Assembly (NCBI GenBank): GCA_964529975.1
Contig: CAZGXW010000042.1
Coordinates: forward strand, 1-24,926
DNA length: 24,926 nucleotides
Direction: 5' to 3'
Source: JADFMN01 sp964529975
GTDB taxonomy: Bacteria; Armatimonadota; Fimbriimonadia; Fimbriimonadales; Fimbriimonadaceae
Of the stretch, positions 13,053 through 20,621 are shown one piece after another. A program made the position numbers and the translations under genes. Every line of letters starts with the position of its first letter. Within the stretch, counting starts at the first letter, position 1. The notes beneath the pieces are model-generated. The model was not told the origin of the DNA. It ran no database searches and saw only the letters and a program-made list of their open reading frames with translations.

Positions 13053-15157
13053 CCGACCACCCCGCCCAGCCAGTTGATCCCGACTGCGGCAAGATATGCA
13101 AGAGCAGTCATGTACACGAACGCCACGATCGGCCACTTCCAACTGTTCGACTCACGCTTGATCGTTGCAAGGGTCGCCATGCATTGGCAGCAAAGCGCAA
13201 AGAACACCATCATACTGACGGCGTTCCAGGGAGTCATCAGAGGGCGACCGTCGGGCCACTTGGCATGGTGTAGCGTGTCGCGAAGGTCGCTCGACTCCTC
13301 GTCGACGTCACCGCCGAGGCTAAAGATGATTCCAAGCGCCGGAATCACGACCTCCCGTGCGGGAAAGGCCGCCAAGATTCCCGTCGTCAGTCTCCAGTCA
13401 AAGCCAGCAGGAACGAACACAGGCTCGATCGCCTGCCCAAACCTGCCAAGGTACGAGTTGCGCAACTGCTGTTGAGCGACGTAGTTTTCTTGGGTGAACA
13501 CCTCGCGCTGCTCGGCCGAGAGTCCGGAGTACTCGGATGTGTACCGGGCCGTCGCTTCGTCGCTGCGGGGGAAGAACAGGAGCGCCCAGATAACGATCGA
13601 CATGGCAAAAATGATCGTCCCAGCCGTTTGCAGGAACATCCTTCCACGCGAGTACACCGAGAGTCCGACGTCCTTCCATCGCGGCATCTGATAGCGCGGG
13701 AGTTCCAGGGTAAATGGGAGCCTCTTCCCTTTCAGGACGCCACGATTCAGCACAAAGACCACTGGGATGGCGACGAGCAGCCCTACAAAGTGCATCGCGA
13801 ACAGCGAGACCCCGGCCCACAACGCCCCAAAGCGTGGCTCGATGAACGCGCCGATCAAGAGGACGTATACGGGCAGACGAGCGCTGCACGACATGAGCGG
13901 GGCGACCAAGATCGTCGCCAACCGACTCTTGCTGTCAGGCATCACGCGCGCCGCCATGATCCCTGGTATGGCGCACGCGAAACTAGAGAGCAGCGGAATG
14001 AACGCACGTCCGTTCAAGCCGCACCAGCCCAGCAGTTTGTCCATCAAAAACGCCGCTCGCGCTAGATACCCCGTCCCTTCGAGCACCGCGATGCAGAAGA
14101 ACAAGATGCAGATCTGTGGCAAGAAGATCACCACCGCGCCGATCCCTGTGATGATCCCGTCGACGACTAGCGACTGCAGCACAGGGCTCGACTCCAAGGC
14201 CGGCGCTAACAAACCCTTCAGCCATTCGAAACCGCCGTCGATCAGGTCCATGAGCGGCCCAGCAAGCGTGTAGATCGCCTGAAACACGACGTACATCACT
14301 GCCAAGAACACGATAAGTCCGAAGAACCGGTGCGTCAGAAGCCTGTCCCACTTCTCCGTCTTGGAAGGGGCGGCGGCCCGGTGCGTAGTGATAGACTCCT
14401 TGCAGACCATTGCGGCCCAGGCGTAGCGCGCCTGAGCGTCGATGGTCTTCCCTTGCGCTCTCTCCCCTAGCACGCGGCTGCGTTCCTCGATCAAGGCGGA
14501 GGAAGCATCCGATGGGACCTGCTCTGCGAGCAACATTCTTCGTAACTGCTCGTCGCTCCCGGCGATGCCTTTGCTCCGCAGTGTCTCGACGGCCCTGTTG
14601 ACGATCTCCGGAAATCCGATGTGAACGCTCGGAGAACTGGCCTCGCGGATCCCCGCCCTTATGGCGGACTTCAGGTCATTGACGCCGGTTCCTTTGTGGG
14701 CGACGACAGGGACCACCTTCGTTCCAAGCAGGGCCTCCAAGCGCTCGTGGTCGAGTTTCTTCCCGTCTCGCTCCAAGACGTCCGTCATCGTCAAGGCGAC
14801 AATCATCGGTGCGCCCGTCTCGCAGAGTTGGCTGTAAAAGAACAGGTTGCGCTCGAGGTTGCTCGCGTCGAGGACGTATACCAGGAGGTCTGCCCCAGAC
14901 TCGATGACGGCAGCGGCGACGGCCTCGTCCGCAGAGACCGGGCTGACGCTGTACAGACCGGGAACGTCAATGCACTCAATCTGGTCCGGCCCTGTGCCCA
15001 AATATCCGGAAACCTTCTCGACGGTCACACCGGGGTAGTTGGCGATCTTCTGGCGCGACCCGGTCAGGCTGTTGAACAGGCTGGATTTGCCGGCGTTCGG
15101 GTTTCCGACGAGAGCGACGACGGGACTACGGTGCTGGCTCTCGGGGACGCTGAACAA
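13049..15157 (-). CDS. feoB: Ferrous iron transporter FeoB
   Basis: A 702-aa inner-membrane Fe(II) transporter with an N-terminal G domain. G1 is GNPNAGKSS (18-26), G2 YPGVTVE (41-47), G3 DVPG (64-67). The G4 site, normally NxxD, reads TMTD (123-126), an unusual change at the first position. The membrane part carries the two Gate-like regions and the FeoB hallmark stretches LNGRAFIPLLSSFACAIPGI and APLMSCSARLPVYVLL. A further hallmark is the GILAAFPAREVVIPALGI segment near 600. The start is TTG directly after the feoA stop, with no in-frame alternative before G1, so it is coupled to feoA. It overlaps the Cys-rich peptide by 4 bp. Confidence 0.97.
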   Translation of the reverse strand: MFSVPESQHRSPVVALVGNPNAGKSSLFNSLTGSRQKIANYPGVTVEKVSGYLGTGPDQIECIDVPGLYSVSPVSADEAVAAAVIESGADLLVYVLDASNLERNLFFYSQLCETGAPMIVALTMTDVLERDGKKLDHERLEALLGTKVVPVVAHKGTGVNDLKSAIRAGIREASSPSVHIGFPEIVNRAVETLRSKGIAGSDEQLRRMLLAEQVPSDASSALIEERSRVLGERAQGKTIDAQARYAWAAMVCKESITTHRAAAPSKTEKWDRLLTHRFFGLIVFLAVMYVVFQAIYTLAGPLMDLIDGGFEWLKGLLAPALESSPVLQSLVVDGIITGIGAVVIFLPQICILFFCIAVLEGTGYLARAAFLMDKLLGWCGLNGRAFIPLLSSFACAIPGIMAARVMPDSKSRLATILVAPLMSCSARLPVYVLLIGAFIEPRFGALWAGVSLFAMHFVGLLVAIPVVFVLNRGVLKGKRLPFTLELPRYQMPRWKDVGLSVYSRGRMFLQTAGTIIFAMSIVIWALLFFPRSDEATARYTSEYSGLSAEQREVFTQENYVAQQQLRNSYLGRFGQAIEPVFVPAGFDWRLTTGILAAFPAREVVIPALGIIFSLGGDVDEESSDLRDTLHHAKWPDGRPLMTPWNAVSMMVFFALCCQCMATLATIKRESNSWKWPIVAFVYMTALAYLAAVGINWLGGVVG

Positions 15158-15397
15158 CTAGGCCACCGCTTCGAGGGCGATGCCGGCCGTCTCTTTTCGG
15201 CGCAGACAGAGGCGGTATCCACGGAGGCTGATCTCGATCGGGTCGCCAAGAGGTGCGATCTTGGTGACCGTGAACTCGGTTCCAGGCGTCAACCCAAGTT
15301 CGACGAGCCTCCGGGTCTCCTCAGACTCTCCAGACACGGAGGAAACGCGGGCTTTCATGCCCTTCTTGAGGTGTTCGAACCCGAATGTAGATTCCAT
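15158..15397 (-). CDS. feoA: FeoA-type SH3-like protein
   Basis: A 79-aa SH3-like partner of FeoB. The pattern is typical: LKKGMKARVSSV, then ETRRLVELGLTPGTEFTVTKIAPLGDPIEI and RGYRLCLRRKE. I chose the ATG at 15397 over a TTG at 15409. It is immediately followed by feoB. The 63-nt gap to the upstream LolA-like gene is the only sizeable break in the 17498-11951 gene series, so an iron-responsive promoter could sit there, but I see no convincing Fur or DtxR palindrome. Confidence 0.92.
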   Translation of the reverse strand: MESTFGFEHLKKGMKARVSSVSGESEETRRLVELGLTPGTEFTVTKIAPLGDPIEISLRGYRLCLRRKETAGIALEAVA

Positions 15398-15460
15398 TGC
15401 CTGACTCAATCTTGACTTTAATGTACCTGAAGCCCCAAGGACTCTTCGCTGAAAGGACGC

Positions 15461-16204
15461 TCAGTCGACCCGAAAGATCGCTTCGTTGACCTGGGCGTTC
15501 ACCTTCAAGTCCGCCGTCTCTGTTATTGTCAATTGTACGGCTCGGCCCTGCACGCTGTAGGTCTCCCGAAGCACGAACTTGACGAGGTCGAACCCGAGCG
15601 AGATGTATAGGTCGTAGCGACCCGTCGGGGTCGCGCCACTGTAGGGTTGCCAAAGCCCAGAGATGTGATAGACGGCTGCCCCGTTCAATGTCTCGACGCC
15701 AACGAGCGAGAGCGTGGCGACATTGATCTTGAAGTCCTCCAGGTGCTTCTTGTAAGCGATCGCTATGTCCAAGAAGGTCGAAGCAGCCAGCGATTTGTGG
15801 GCGGCGTTGTACATCTCGCCTAGGCTCAAAATGTACTGCTGGTTAGTTCCCTGTTTGGGAATGACGACCGGTTCGTAGAGCCGTTCGCGCGGCTTGGGTG
15901 GCACAGGTGCGTCGAAAGGTGGGTCGTATGCGAACTTGACGCCGTCGCTCACCAAGTTTGCCTTAAGACCGTTCTTGCCGACATAGTCTTGTTGGACCAG
16001 GATTTTGGTGGGACGAACGTAACTGACCTGCGTGGTGTACTTCTTGGATCCACCGCCGTCGGCGACGGTTTGCACGATGGTTCCACTAAGCGATTTCGCG
16101 TTCCAGTACCTCGCCAGCGTATTGCTGATGATCGTCTCAGGGTTGCGCTCCGTGTTGAGCTGCTTGTCCTGGAGCAGTATTGAACAAAGGACCAGTCCCA
16201 TCAT
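15461..16204 (-). CDS. LolA-like/DUF2092-like exported protein
   Basis: A 247-aa protein that looks like the LolA/LolB lipoprotein-carrier fold or the related outer-membrane lipoprotein-sorting family. It starts with a short hydrophobic segment (MMGLVLCSILL), then ETIISNTLARYWNAKSLSG, the repeated beta-strand pattern (IVQTVADG, TTQVSYVRPTKILVQQ, ANLVSDGVKFAYDP) and the late strands YDLYISLGFDLVKFVLRE and VQLTITETADLKVN. The leader lacks basic residues and the Cys at 7 is not in a good lipobox, so export is uncertain. Its ATG overlaps the stop of the adenosyltransferase gene (ATGA). Assignment is at fold level only. Confidence 0.65.
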   Translation of the reverse strand: MMGLVLCSILLQDKQLNTERNPETIISNTLARYWNAKSLSGTIVQTVADGGGSKKYTTQVSYVRPTKILVQQDYVGKNGLKANLVSDGVKFAYDPPFDAPVPPKPRERLYEPVVIPKQGTNQQYILSLGEMYNAAHKSLAASTFLDIAIAYKKHLEDFKINVATLSLVGVETLNGAAVYHISGLWQPYSGATPTGRYDLYISLGFDLVKFVLRETYSVQGRAVQLTITETADLKVNAQVNEAIFRVD

Positions 16205-16746
16205 GGCTTGTCGTCTCCTGACCAGGTCACATCGCGCTGGCCTGCTTCGTGATTCGCATACCGCGCCGCACTGAACAACCAGTCCGAAGCCCGGTTGACC
16301 AGCCGCATGACCTCGGGCCTCACTGGTTTGGTCGCGGCTAGAGCCACGATCGACCGTTCAGCCCGGCGGCACACCGCCCTCGCTTGGTGGAGCGCGGCAG
16401 CCGTCATTGTACCGCCCGGCAGTACGAAGTTCTTGAGCTCGGGGAGCACCTTGTCGTGGAAGTCCATCCAGTCTTCCATGTCCTGCGTGAGCCCATCGAG
16501 CCCTTCGGCGTTCCACCTATCGTCAGGACTCGCGACCTCTGCTCCAAGCGAAAAAAGTGCTGATTGGAGCCGGACCAAGATCGCTTCTCCCTCAAGACCT
16601 TTTCCTACTGCCAGCACGAGCCCGATCGACGCGTTGAGCTCGTCAAGGTCGCCGAGCACGGCAAAGATCGGCGCGTCCTTGGACAGCCTTTCGCCACCGA
16701 TCAGGCCAGTCTCGCCAGCGTCGCCCTTCTTGGTGTAGATCTTCAT
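16201..16746 (-). CDS. PduO-type ATP:cob(I)alamin adenosyltransferase
   Basis: A 181-aa enzyme that adds the adenosyl group of ATP to cob(I)alamin to make coenzyme B12. The family motifs are clear: N-terminal TKKGDAGETGLIGGERLSKD (ATP loop), GDLDELNASIGL, and ARAVCRRAERSIVAL with the conserved RRAER. The length is normal for the family. A long open frame upstream (to 17253) runs over the glycosyltransferase gene and is a shadow; the ATG at 16746 overlaps the stop of that gene (ATGA). No cobalamin riboswitch can precede it because there is no leader. Context gives no B12-dependent partner. Confidence 0.95.
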   Translation of the reverse strand: MKIYTKKGDAGETGLIGGERLSKDAPIFAVLGDLDELNASIGLVLAVGKGLEGEAILVRLQSALFSLGAEVASPDDRWNAEGLDGLTQDMEDWMDFHDKVLPELKNFVLPGGTMTAAALHQARAVCRRAERSIVALAATKPVRPEVMRLVNRASDWLFSAARYANHEAGQRDVTWSGDDKP

Positions 16747-17498
16747 TTCGCGCCCCGCATCACCAGCCAAGCGAACTTGGGTAGCCTTGCGACCTTCTCC
16801 CATTTGCGTGGGTTCAAGATCAGCCTCCAAAGCCACTCCATCTTCATTCTCTGTACGACGACCGGCGCTCGTTTCACGCGCCCGCTGTAGACGTCGAGGC
16901 TCCCACCGACCCCCATTGCCACCTTCGCCCCGATCCTTGCTAGTGTCGAAGCAATGAACTTCTCCTGCCTCGGAATTCCCATTGCAACGAGCAGGATGTC
17001 CGGCTTCGACTTCGCCACTTCGTCCGCAACGACATCCGAGTCCTCGACGGGAAAGAACCCGTTTCTCATCCCGACGATGTTGCATCCCGGGTGCTTCAGT
17101 TTCAGCCTCTCCGCGGCCTCTTCGGCGACGCCGGGCGCAGAGCCTAGCAGATAGACGCGATACCCGTGCTCGGCGCTCAGCGCACACAGCCGGTCGACGA
17201 GATCGACCCCGCTCACGCGCTCGACCTGGGCGCCGCGCCGCCCCAGTCCCCAAACGACGCCAGACGAGTCCGCAGTCACCAAAGTCGCTCCCAAGTATAT
17301 CGATCGCAGTTCGGCGTCTTCTCGAGCCAGGACTAGGCCGTACGAGTCTGCTGTCACCACCTGGTTCGCAGTCCCTGATTCGAGCAGCCGATGAAGATAA
17401 GCCACCGTCTCGCTCATCCGCATCGTGCTCACGGGCACACCGAGCAGTTCACAGGATGGAACGGTCGAGGTCTCGGACGGGTCGGCGGACACCTTCAC
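16743..17498 (-). CDS. WecG/TagA/CpsF-family glycosyltransferase
   Basis: A 251-aa cytoplasmic-face glycosyltransferase of the family that adds ManNAc(A) or related sugars to an undecaprenyl-diphosphate-linked sugar. Visible marks are ELLGVPVSTM at the N-terminus, VVTADSYGLVLAREDAELR, SGVDLVDRLCALSAEHGYRVY, LLGSAPGVAEEAAERL, PDILLVAMGIPRQEKFI, GVGGSLDVYSGRVKRAP and a basic amphipathic C-terminal tail (KMEWLWRLILNPRKW). The usual DG of the catalytic Asp loop reads TADSSGVVWG here. The frame opens to a TTG at 17582, only 12 nt from the divergent dsbD start; I prefer the GTG at 17498, which gives family length and leaves room for promoters. It heads the 17498-11951 gene series. Confidence 0.9.
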   Translation of the reverse strand: MKVSADPSETSTVPSCELLGVPVSTMRMSETVAYLHRLLESGTANQVVTADSYGLVLAREDAELRSIYLGATLVTADSSGVVWGLGRRGAQVERVSGVDLVDRLCALSAEHGYRVYLLGSAPGVAEEAAERLKLKHPGCNIVGMRNGFFPVEDSDVVADEVAKSKPDILLVAMGIPRQEKFIASTLARIGAKVAMGVGGSLDVYSGRVKRAPVVVQRMKMEWLWRLILNPRKWEKVARLPKFAWLVMRGAK

Positions 17499-17509
17499 TT
17501 TCAACCTAG

Positions 17510-17515
17510 ATTGTA
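17510..17515 (-). promoter_or_regulatory. Possible -10 element for the glycosyltransferase operon
   Basis: TACAAT on the minus strand ends 11 nt before the chosen GTG (17498). The -35 region is GC-rich and unconvincing. If used, the transcript leader would be at most about 4 nt, close to leaderless. Confidence 0.35.
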
Positions 17516-17593
17516 CAGCGGGCCGGGACGAGGGAACCGACCTTCCCTCCCCCAGGGTTTCCGCATAGTAGACTACGGTCAACGCCCCCTCCC

Positions 17594-19765
17594 ATGAGAC
17601 GCGTCCTCCCTTTCCTCGTCCTCTTGCTGGCCTCCGTGATCGCGCTGGGCCAAGACGTCCCGCCCAAGGTGGTCTTCACGACCGAGAAGGCGACATACAA
17701 GCCGGGTGAGGACATCAAGGGCACGGTCACGGCAACCTTTGGCCCTGGACTGCACGGCTACCAAAACCCCCCAAGCAAGGACTACATGCTCCCAGTGCAG
17801 GTCAAGCCCGGCGACGGCACGATAGTGAAGTCCGTCAACTACCCGGCGGGACACATGGAGATTGCGGGAGGCGAAGAGGCAGCGGTCTATTCAGGAACGG
17901 TCAGTTTCCCGGTCGTCATCGCCGCACCCGCGAAGACCGGAAAGGTAACTCTGAACGTCGGATTCTTCTACCAGCAATGCGACGCCAGCACGTGCTACAT
18001 CCCCAACACGATCCCCGTCAGCGCGGACGTGACCATCGAGGTTGGCGAGACTGCGCCGCCAAGCGAGAACGAACCAAACAAGGAGCGACAAAACGATTTG
18101 TCGTCGGCGCGATGGAACATCGTCCAACCGCTCGATCCAGTCACAGTATCTTCACCCTATGAGATCAAGGTTCGTATCGAGCCTAGTTCAAAACGATTCT
18201 TCTTTATCCCAGACGGCGAGCCGAACGCTTTCTCATTGAACGAGATCCCCATCGATCCTCAGAGGTTTGGATTCGAGAGGCGTACTGTCGCCGGTATCAA
18301 GGGCTGGGCACTTGCAGGCAAGATCGAAACGACCGTGCCAATGACCGCGCCGGCGTCAGCCGGAAAGCAGAAGGTGAGCGTCAAGGTTCAGTACACCCAT
18401 GCGGATGCGAACAACATTTATCAGACGACAGAGTTCACCAGCATCCACGAAGTCGATTTTGTTGAAAAGACGAGTGAAGATCCGGTTCCACTGACCCAGG
18501 ATTCGCCGCAGCAAACAACATCACAATCCAACGAAGGCCTCCTCGGATTCCTCAACAACGCCCTTGAGAAAGGCAACTGGGCGCTCATCATCCCCGCTGC
18601 ACTTCTGGCAGGCCTAGCGCTCTGCCTCACACCGTGCGTGTTCCCGATGATCCCAGTCACCGTCACCTTCTTCAGCAACCAAGGTGGCAAGACGACAGGC
18701 AGTCGGTTCGTCCTCGGCCTCTTCTACGCGCTCGGAATCACGCTCACCTACGGCGCGGTCGGAGGCATTTCAGCCGCTGCCGGCGGAGCAGTGGGCCAAC
18801 TCTTCACCAAACCCTGGTTCGTGATCGCCCTCGCCCTGCTCCTCGTCGCCCTCGCGCTCTCGATGTTCGACGTCTACGAGATACGGCTCCCCAACTTCAT
18901 CCAGAAGAACCTTAAGGGACGGAGCGGACCAGTCGGCGCGCTCATCATGGGTCTTCTGATGGGCTTCGCGGCCGCGCCCTGTGCAGGGGCGCTCGTCGGT
19001 GCCGTCGCCGTCAAGGTCGCGGAGATCGGTTCGATCCCCACCGGCCTCGGGATGTTCGGCCTGATCGGCCTCGGCATGGGACTTCCCTTCATGGCCCTCG
19101 CCACCGCATCCAGCGGCGCGAAGGCCATGCCCAAATCGGGCGGTTGGCTCAAGACCACCAAGGCCGTGCTCGGCCTGCTCGTGCTCTACTTCGCGTTCGA
19201 TTACCTCTTCAAAGGCATCGGCTTCCGGACCGGCGACGCGCGAACGAACATCGCGTGGCTCGCCATCTTCGGCGCGTTCATCGCGTACATGCTCTTCTTC
19301 GAGAAGTCGGAACCGTCCAAAGCGGTCACAACAATCAAGGGCATCGCAGTCGCCGCGATCGGAATGTTCGCAGGCATGACCTATGCAGGGATGAACGCCA
19401 CCCCGGCGACGCTCAACTGGATCCCGTACAACGAGCAGACGTTCCAGCAGGCCGTCGCCAGCGGCAAGCCGATCATGATCGACGGCAAGGCCGACTGGTG
19501 CGTGCAGTGTCGCGAGATCGAGCACGGCGTGTTCATGACCCCAGAAGGCACAGCAGCCCTCCAGGACGTCTATCTCATGGCGATCGACTGGTCCACAGGG
19601 GTGGACCAAAAGTACATCGACGAGACCAAGAAGCGCTTCAACATCGTCGGGCTGCCGCACATAGTGTTCATGGAGCCGGGCGGCAAGAACGAGTTCGCCG
19701 TCAAGGACATCAAGTCTGTCGACGAACTCAAGGGCCACCTGCGCAAAGTCGGAGCCAACCCGTGA
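17594..19765 (+). CDS. dsbD: Thiol:disulfide interchange protein DsbD
   Basis: A 723-aa inner-membrane reductase that passes electrons from cytosolic thioredoxin to the periplasm. A signal peptide (MRRVLPFLVLLLASVIALGQ) leads to an N-terminal DsbD-alpha-like domain with the Cys pair C129/C134 (QQCDASTC). Residues about 170-290 form an extra beta-rich domain absent from the E. coli protein, which accounts for the length. The CcdA-like membrane domain (about 328-600) holds the electron-relay cysteines C348 (LTPCVFP) and C463 (AAPCAGA). The C-terminal thioredoxin-like domain has GKADWCVQC (C636/C639) and a cis-Pro in GLPHIVF. It overlaps kdsA by 4 bp. Divergent from the glycosyltransferase gene; no clear ribosome binding site precedes the ATG. 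Confidence 0.95.
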   Translation: MRRVLPFLVLLLASVIALGQDVPPKVVFTTEKATYKPGEDIKGTVTATFGPGLHGYQNPPSKDYMLPVQVKPGDGTIVKSVNYPAGHMEIAGGEEAAVYSGTVSFPVVIAAPAKTGKVTLNVGFFYQQCDASTCYIPNTIPVSADVTIEVGETAPPSENEPNKERQNDLSSARWNIVQPLDPVTVSSPYEIKVRIEPSSKRFFFIPDGEPNAFSLNEIPIDPQRFGFERRTVAGIKGWALAGKIETTVPMTAPASAGKQKVSVKVQYTHADANNIYQTTEFTSIHEVDFVEKTSEDPVPLTQDSPQQTTSQSNEGLLGFLNNALEKGNWALIIPAALLAGLALCLTPCVFPMIPVTVTFFSNQGGKTTGSRFVLGLFYALGITLTYGAVGGISAAAGGAVGQLFTKPWFVIALALLLVALALSMFDVYEIRLPNFIQKNLKGRSGPVGALIMGLLMGFAAAPCAGALVGAVAVKVAEIGSIPTGLGMFGLIGLGMGLPFMALATASSGAKAMPKSGGWLKTTKAVLGLLVLYFAFDYLFKGIGFRTGDARTNIAWLAIFGAFIAYMLFFEKSEPSKAVTTIKGIAVAAIGMFAGMTYAGMNATPATLNWIPYNEQTFQQAVASGKPIMIDGKADWCVQCREIEHGVFMTPEGTAALQDVYLMAIDWSTGVDQKYIDETKKRFNIVGLPHIVFMEPGGKNEFAVKDIKSVDELKGHLRKVGANP

Positions 19766-20589
19766 AGACTTTCACCCTGGGATCACACAAAGTCGGCGAC
19801 GGCTCTCTGACCGTCATCGCAGGCCCGTGCCTCGCCGAATCGTACGACGTCTGCATGGCGGTCGCATCCAAAATCAAACCGATCTGCGAGCGCCTCGACT
19901 TCCCTTACGTCTTCAAAGCCTCGTTCGACAAAGCGAACCGCTCTTCTGTCGTGACCGACCGCGGAGCGGGAATCGACGAAGGCCTCCGCACCATCGAGCG
20001 CGTCGCAAAAGAGATCGGCGCGCCGAGCACCACCGACATCCATCTCCCCGAGCAGGCCGCACCCGTCGCCCAGGTCGTGGACCTCCTGCAAATCCCCGCG
20101 TTCCTTTGCCGCCAAAGCGACCTACTCGAAGCCGCAGCGAAGACAGGCAAAGCCGTCAACGTCAAGAAGGGACAGTTCCTCTCACCGCACGACACCAAGA
20201 ACATCGTCGCGAAACTCGAGTCGTTCGGAGCCAAAGGAACGATGCTCACAGAAAGAGGCACGTCCTTCGGCTACAACACCCTGATCGTCGACATGCCCGG
20301 TTTAGAAATCATGCGAAGCTTCGACGTTCCGGTTTGCTTCGACGCCACGCACAGTGCGCAACGTCCCGGCGCGGCAGGCACTCAAACCGGCGGCGTAAGA
20401 GAATCCATCCCTGCCATGGTCCGCGCGGCCGTCGCGGTCGGCATCGACGCCCTGTTCCTGGAAGTCCACCCCGACCCAGCCAACGCTAAGAGCGACTCCG
20501 CCACCCAATGGCCGCTCGACAAAGCCCAGGAACTTCTAGAACAAGCAGCGCGGATCCGAGACGCAGTTTCCCGTAGCCGCAGCCTTTAG
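19762..20589 (+). CDS. kdsA: 3-deoxy-8-phosphooctulonate (Kdo-8-P) synthase KdsA, metal-dependent type
   Basis: A 275-aa enzyme that condenses arabinose-5-phosphate with phosphoenolpyruvate to give Kdo-8-phosphate for LPS. Motifs: VIAGPCLAES (16-27 region, Cys23), FKASFDKANRSS, LQIPAFLCRQSDLL, VNVKKGQFLSPHD, DATHSAQRPG, LEVHPDPANAKSD. The Cys in AGPC, together with His in DATHS, Glu in LEVHP and Asp in NAKSD, is the metal-ligand set of the Aquifex-type enzyme; E. coli has Asn at the Cys place. The start is GTG inside the dsbD stop (GTGA). The last codons lie in a REP-like hairpin. Confidence 0.96.
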   Translation: MKTFTLGSHKVGDGSLTVIAGPCLAESYDVCMAVASKIKPICERLDFPYVFKASFDKANRSSVVTDRGAGIDEGLRTIERVAKEIGAPSTTDIHLPEQAAPVAQVVDLLQIPAFLCRQSDLLEAAAKTGKAVNVKKGQFLSPHDTKNIVAKLESFGAKGTMLTERGTSFGYNTLIVDMPGLEIMRSFDVPVCFDATHSAQRPGAAGTQTGGVRESIPAMVRAAVAVGIDALFLEVHPDPANAKSDSATQWPLDKAQELLEQAARIRDAVSRSRSL

Positions 20590-20621
20590 GCTGCGCGACG
20601 CGGGCTAAAGCCCGCGGCTAC
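20573..20621. repeat. REP-like inverted doublet (GTAG type) at convergent gene ends
   Basis: Two perfect hairpins are enclosed by outer arms GTAGC (20573-20577) and GCTAC (20617-20621). Hairpin 1 is CGCAGCC-TTTA-GGCTGCG (20578-20595); hairpin 2 is CGCGGGC-TAAA-GCCCGCG (20599-20616). Read inward from each side both units start GTAGCCGC and the loops are complementary, so this is one REP plus an inverted REP, as in BIMEs. It covers the stops of kdsA and of the converging esterase gene and can act as a two-way terminator. Confidence 0.85.

Noticed and set aside
15398..15460. Fur or DtxR box before feoA
   Set aside because: I looked for an inverted iron box in the 63-nt gap and found no convincing palindrome.
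16744..16800. Cobalamin riboswitch before the adenosyltransferase
   Set aside because: The gene starts inside the stop of the gene before it, leaving no leader to hold one.
16201..17253. 350-aa open frame ending as the adenosyltransferase
   Set aside because: The first 169 codons are Arg/Gly-rich shadow translation of the glycosyltransferase gene; the family N-terminus starts at the ATG at 16746.
19144..20589. 481-aa open frame ending as KdsA
   Set aside because: The upstream part is a shadow of dsbD; KdsA starts at the GTG in the dsbD stop (19762).
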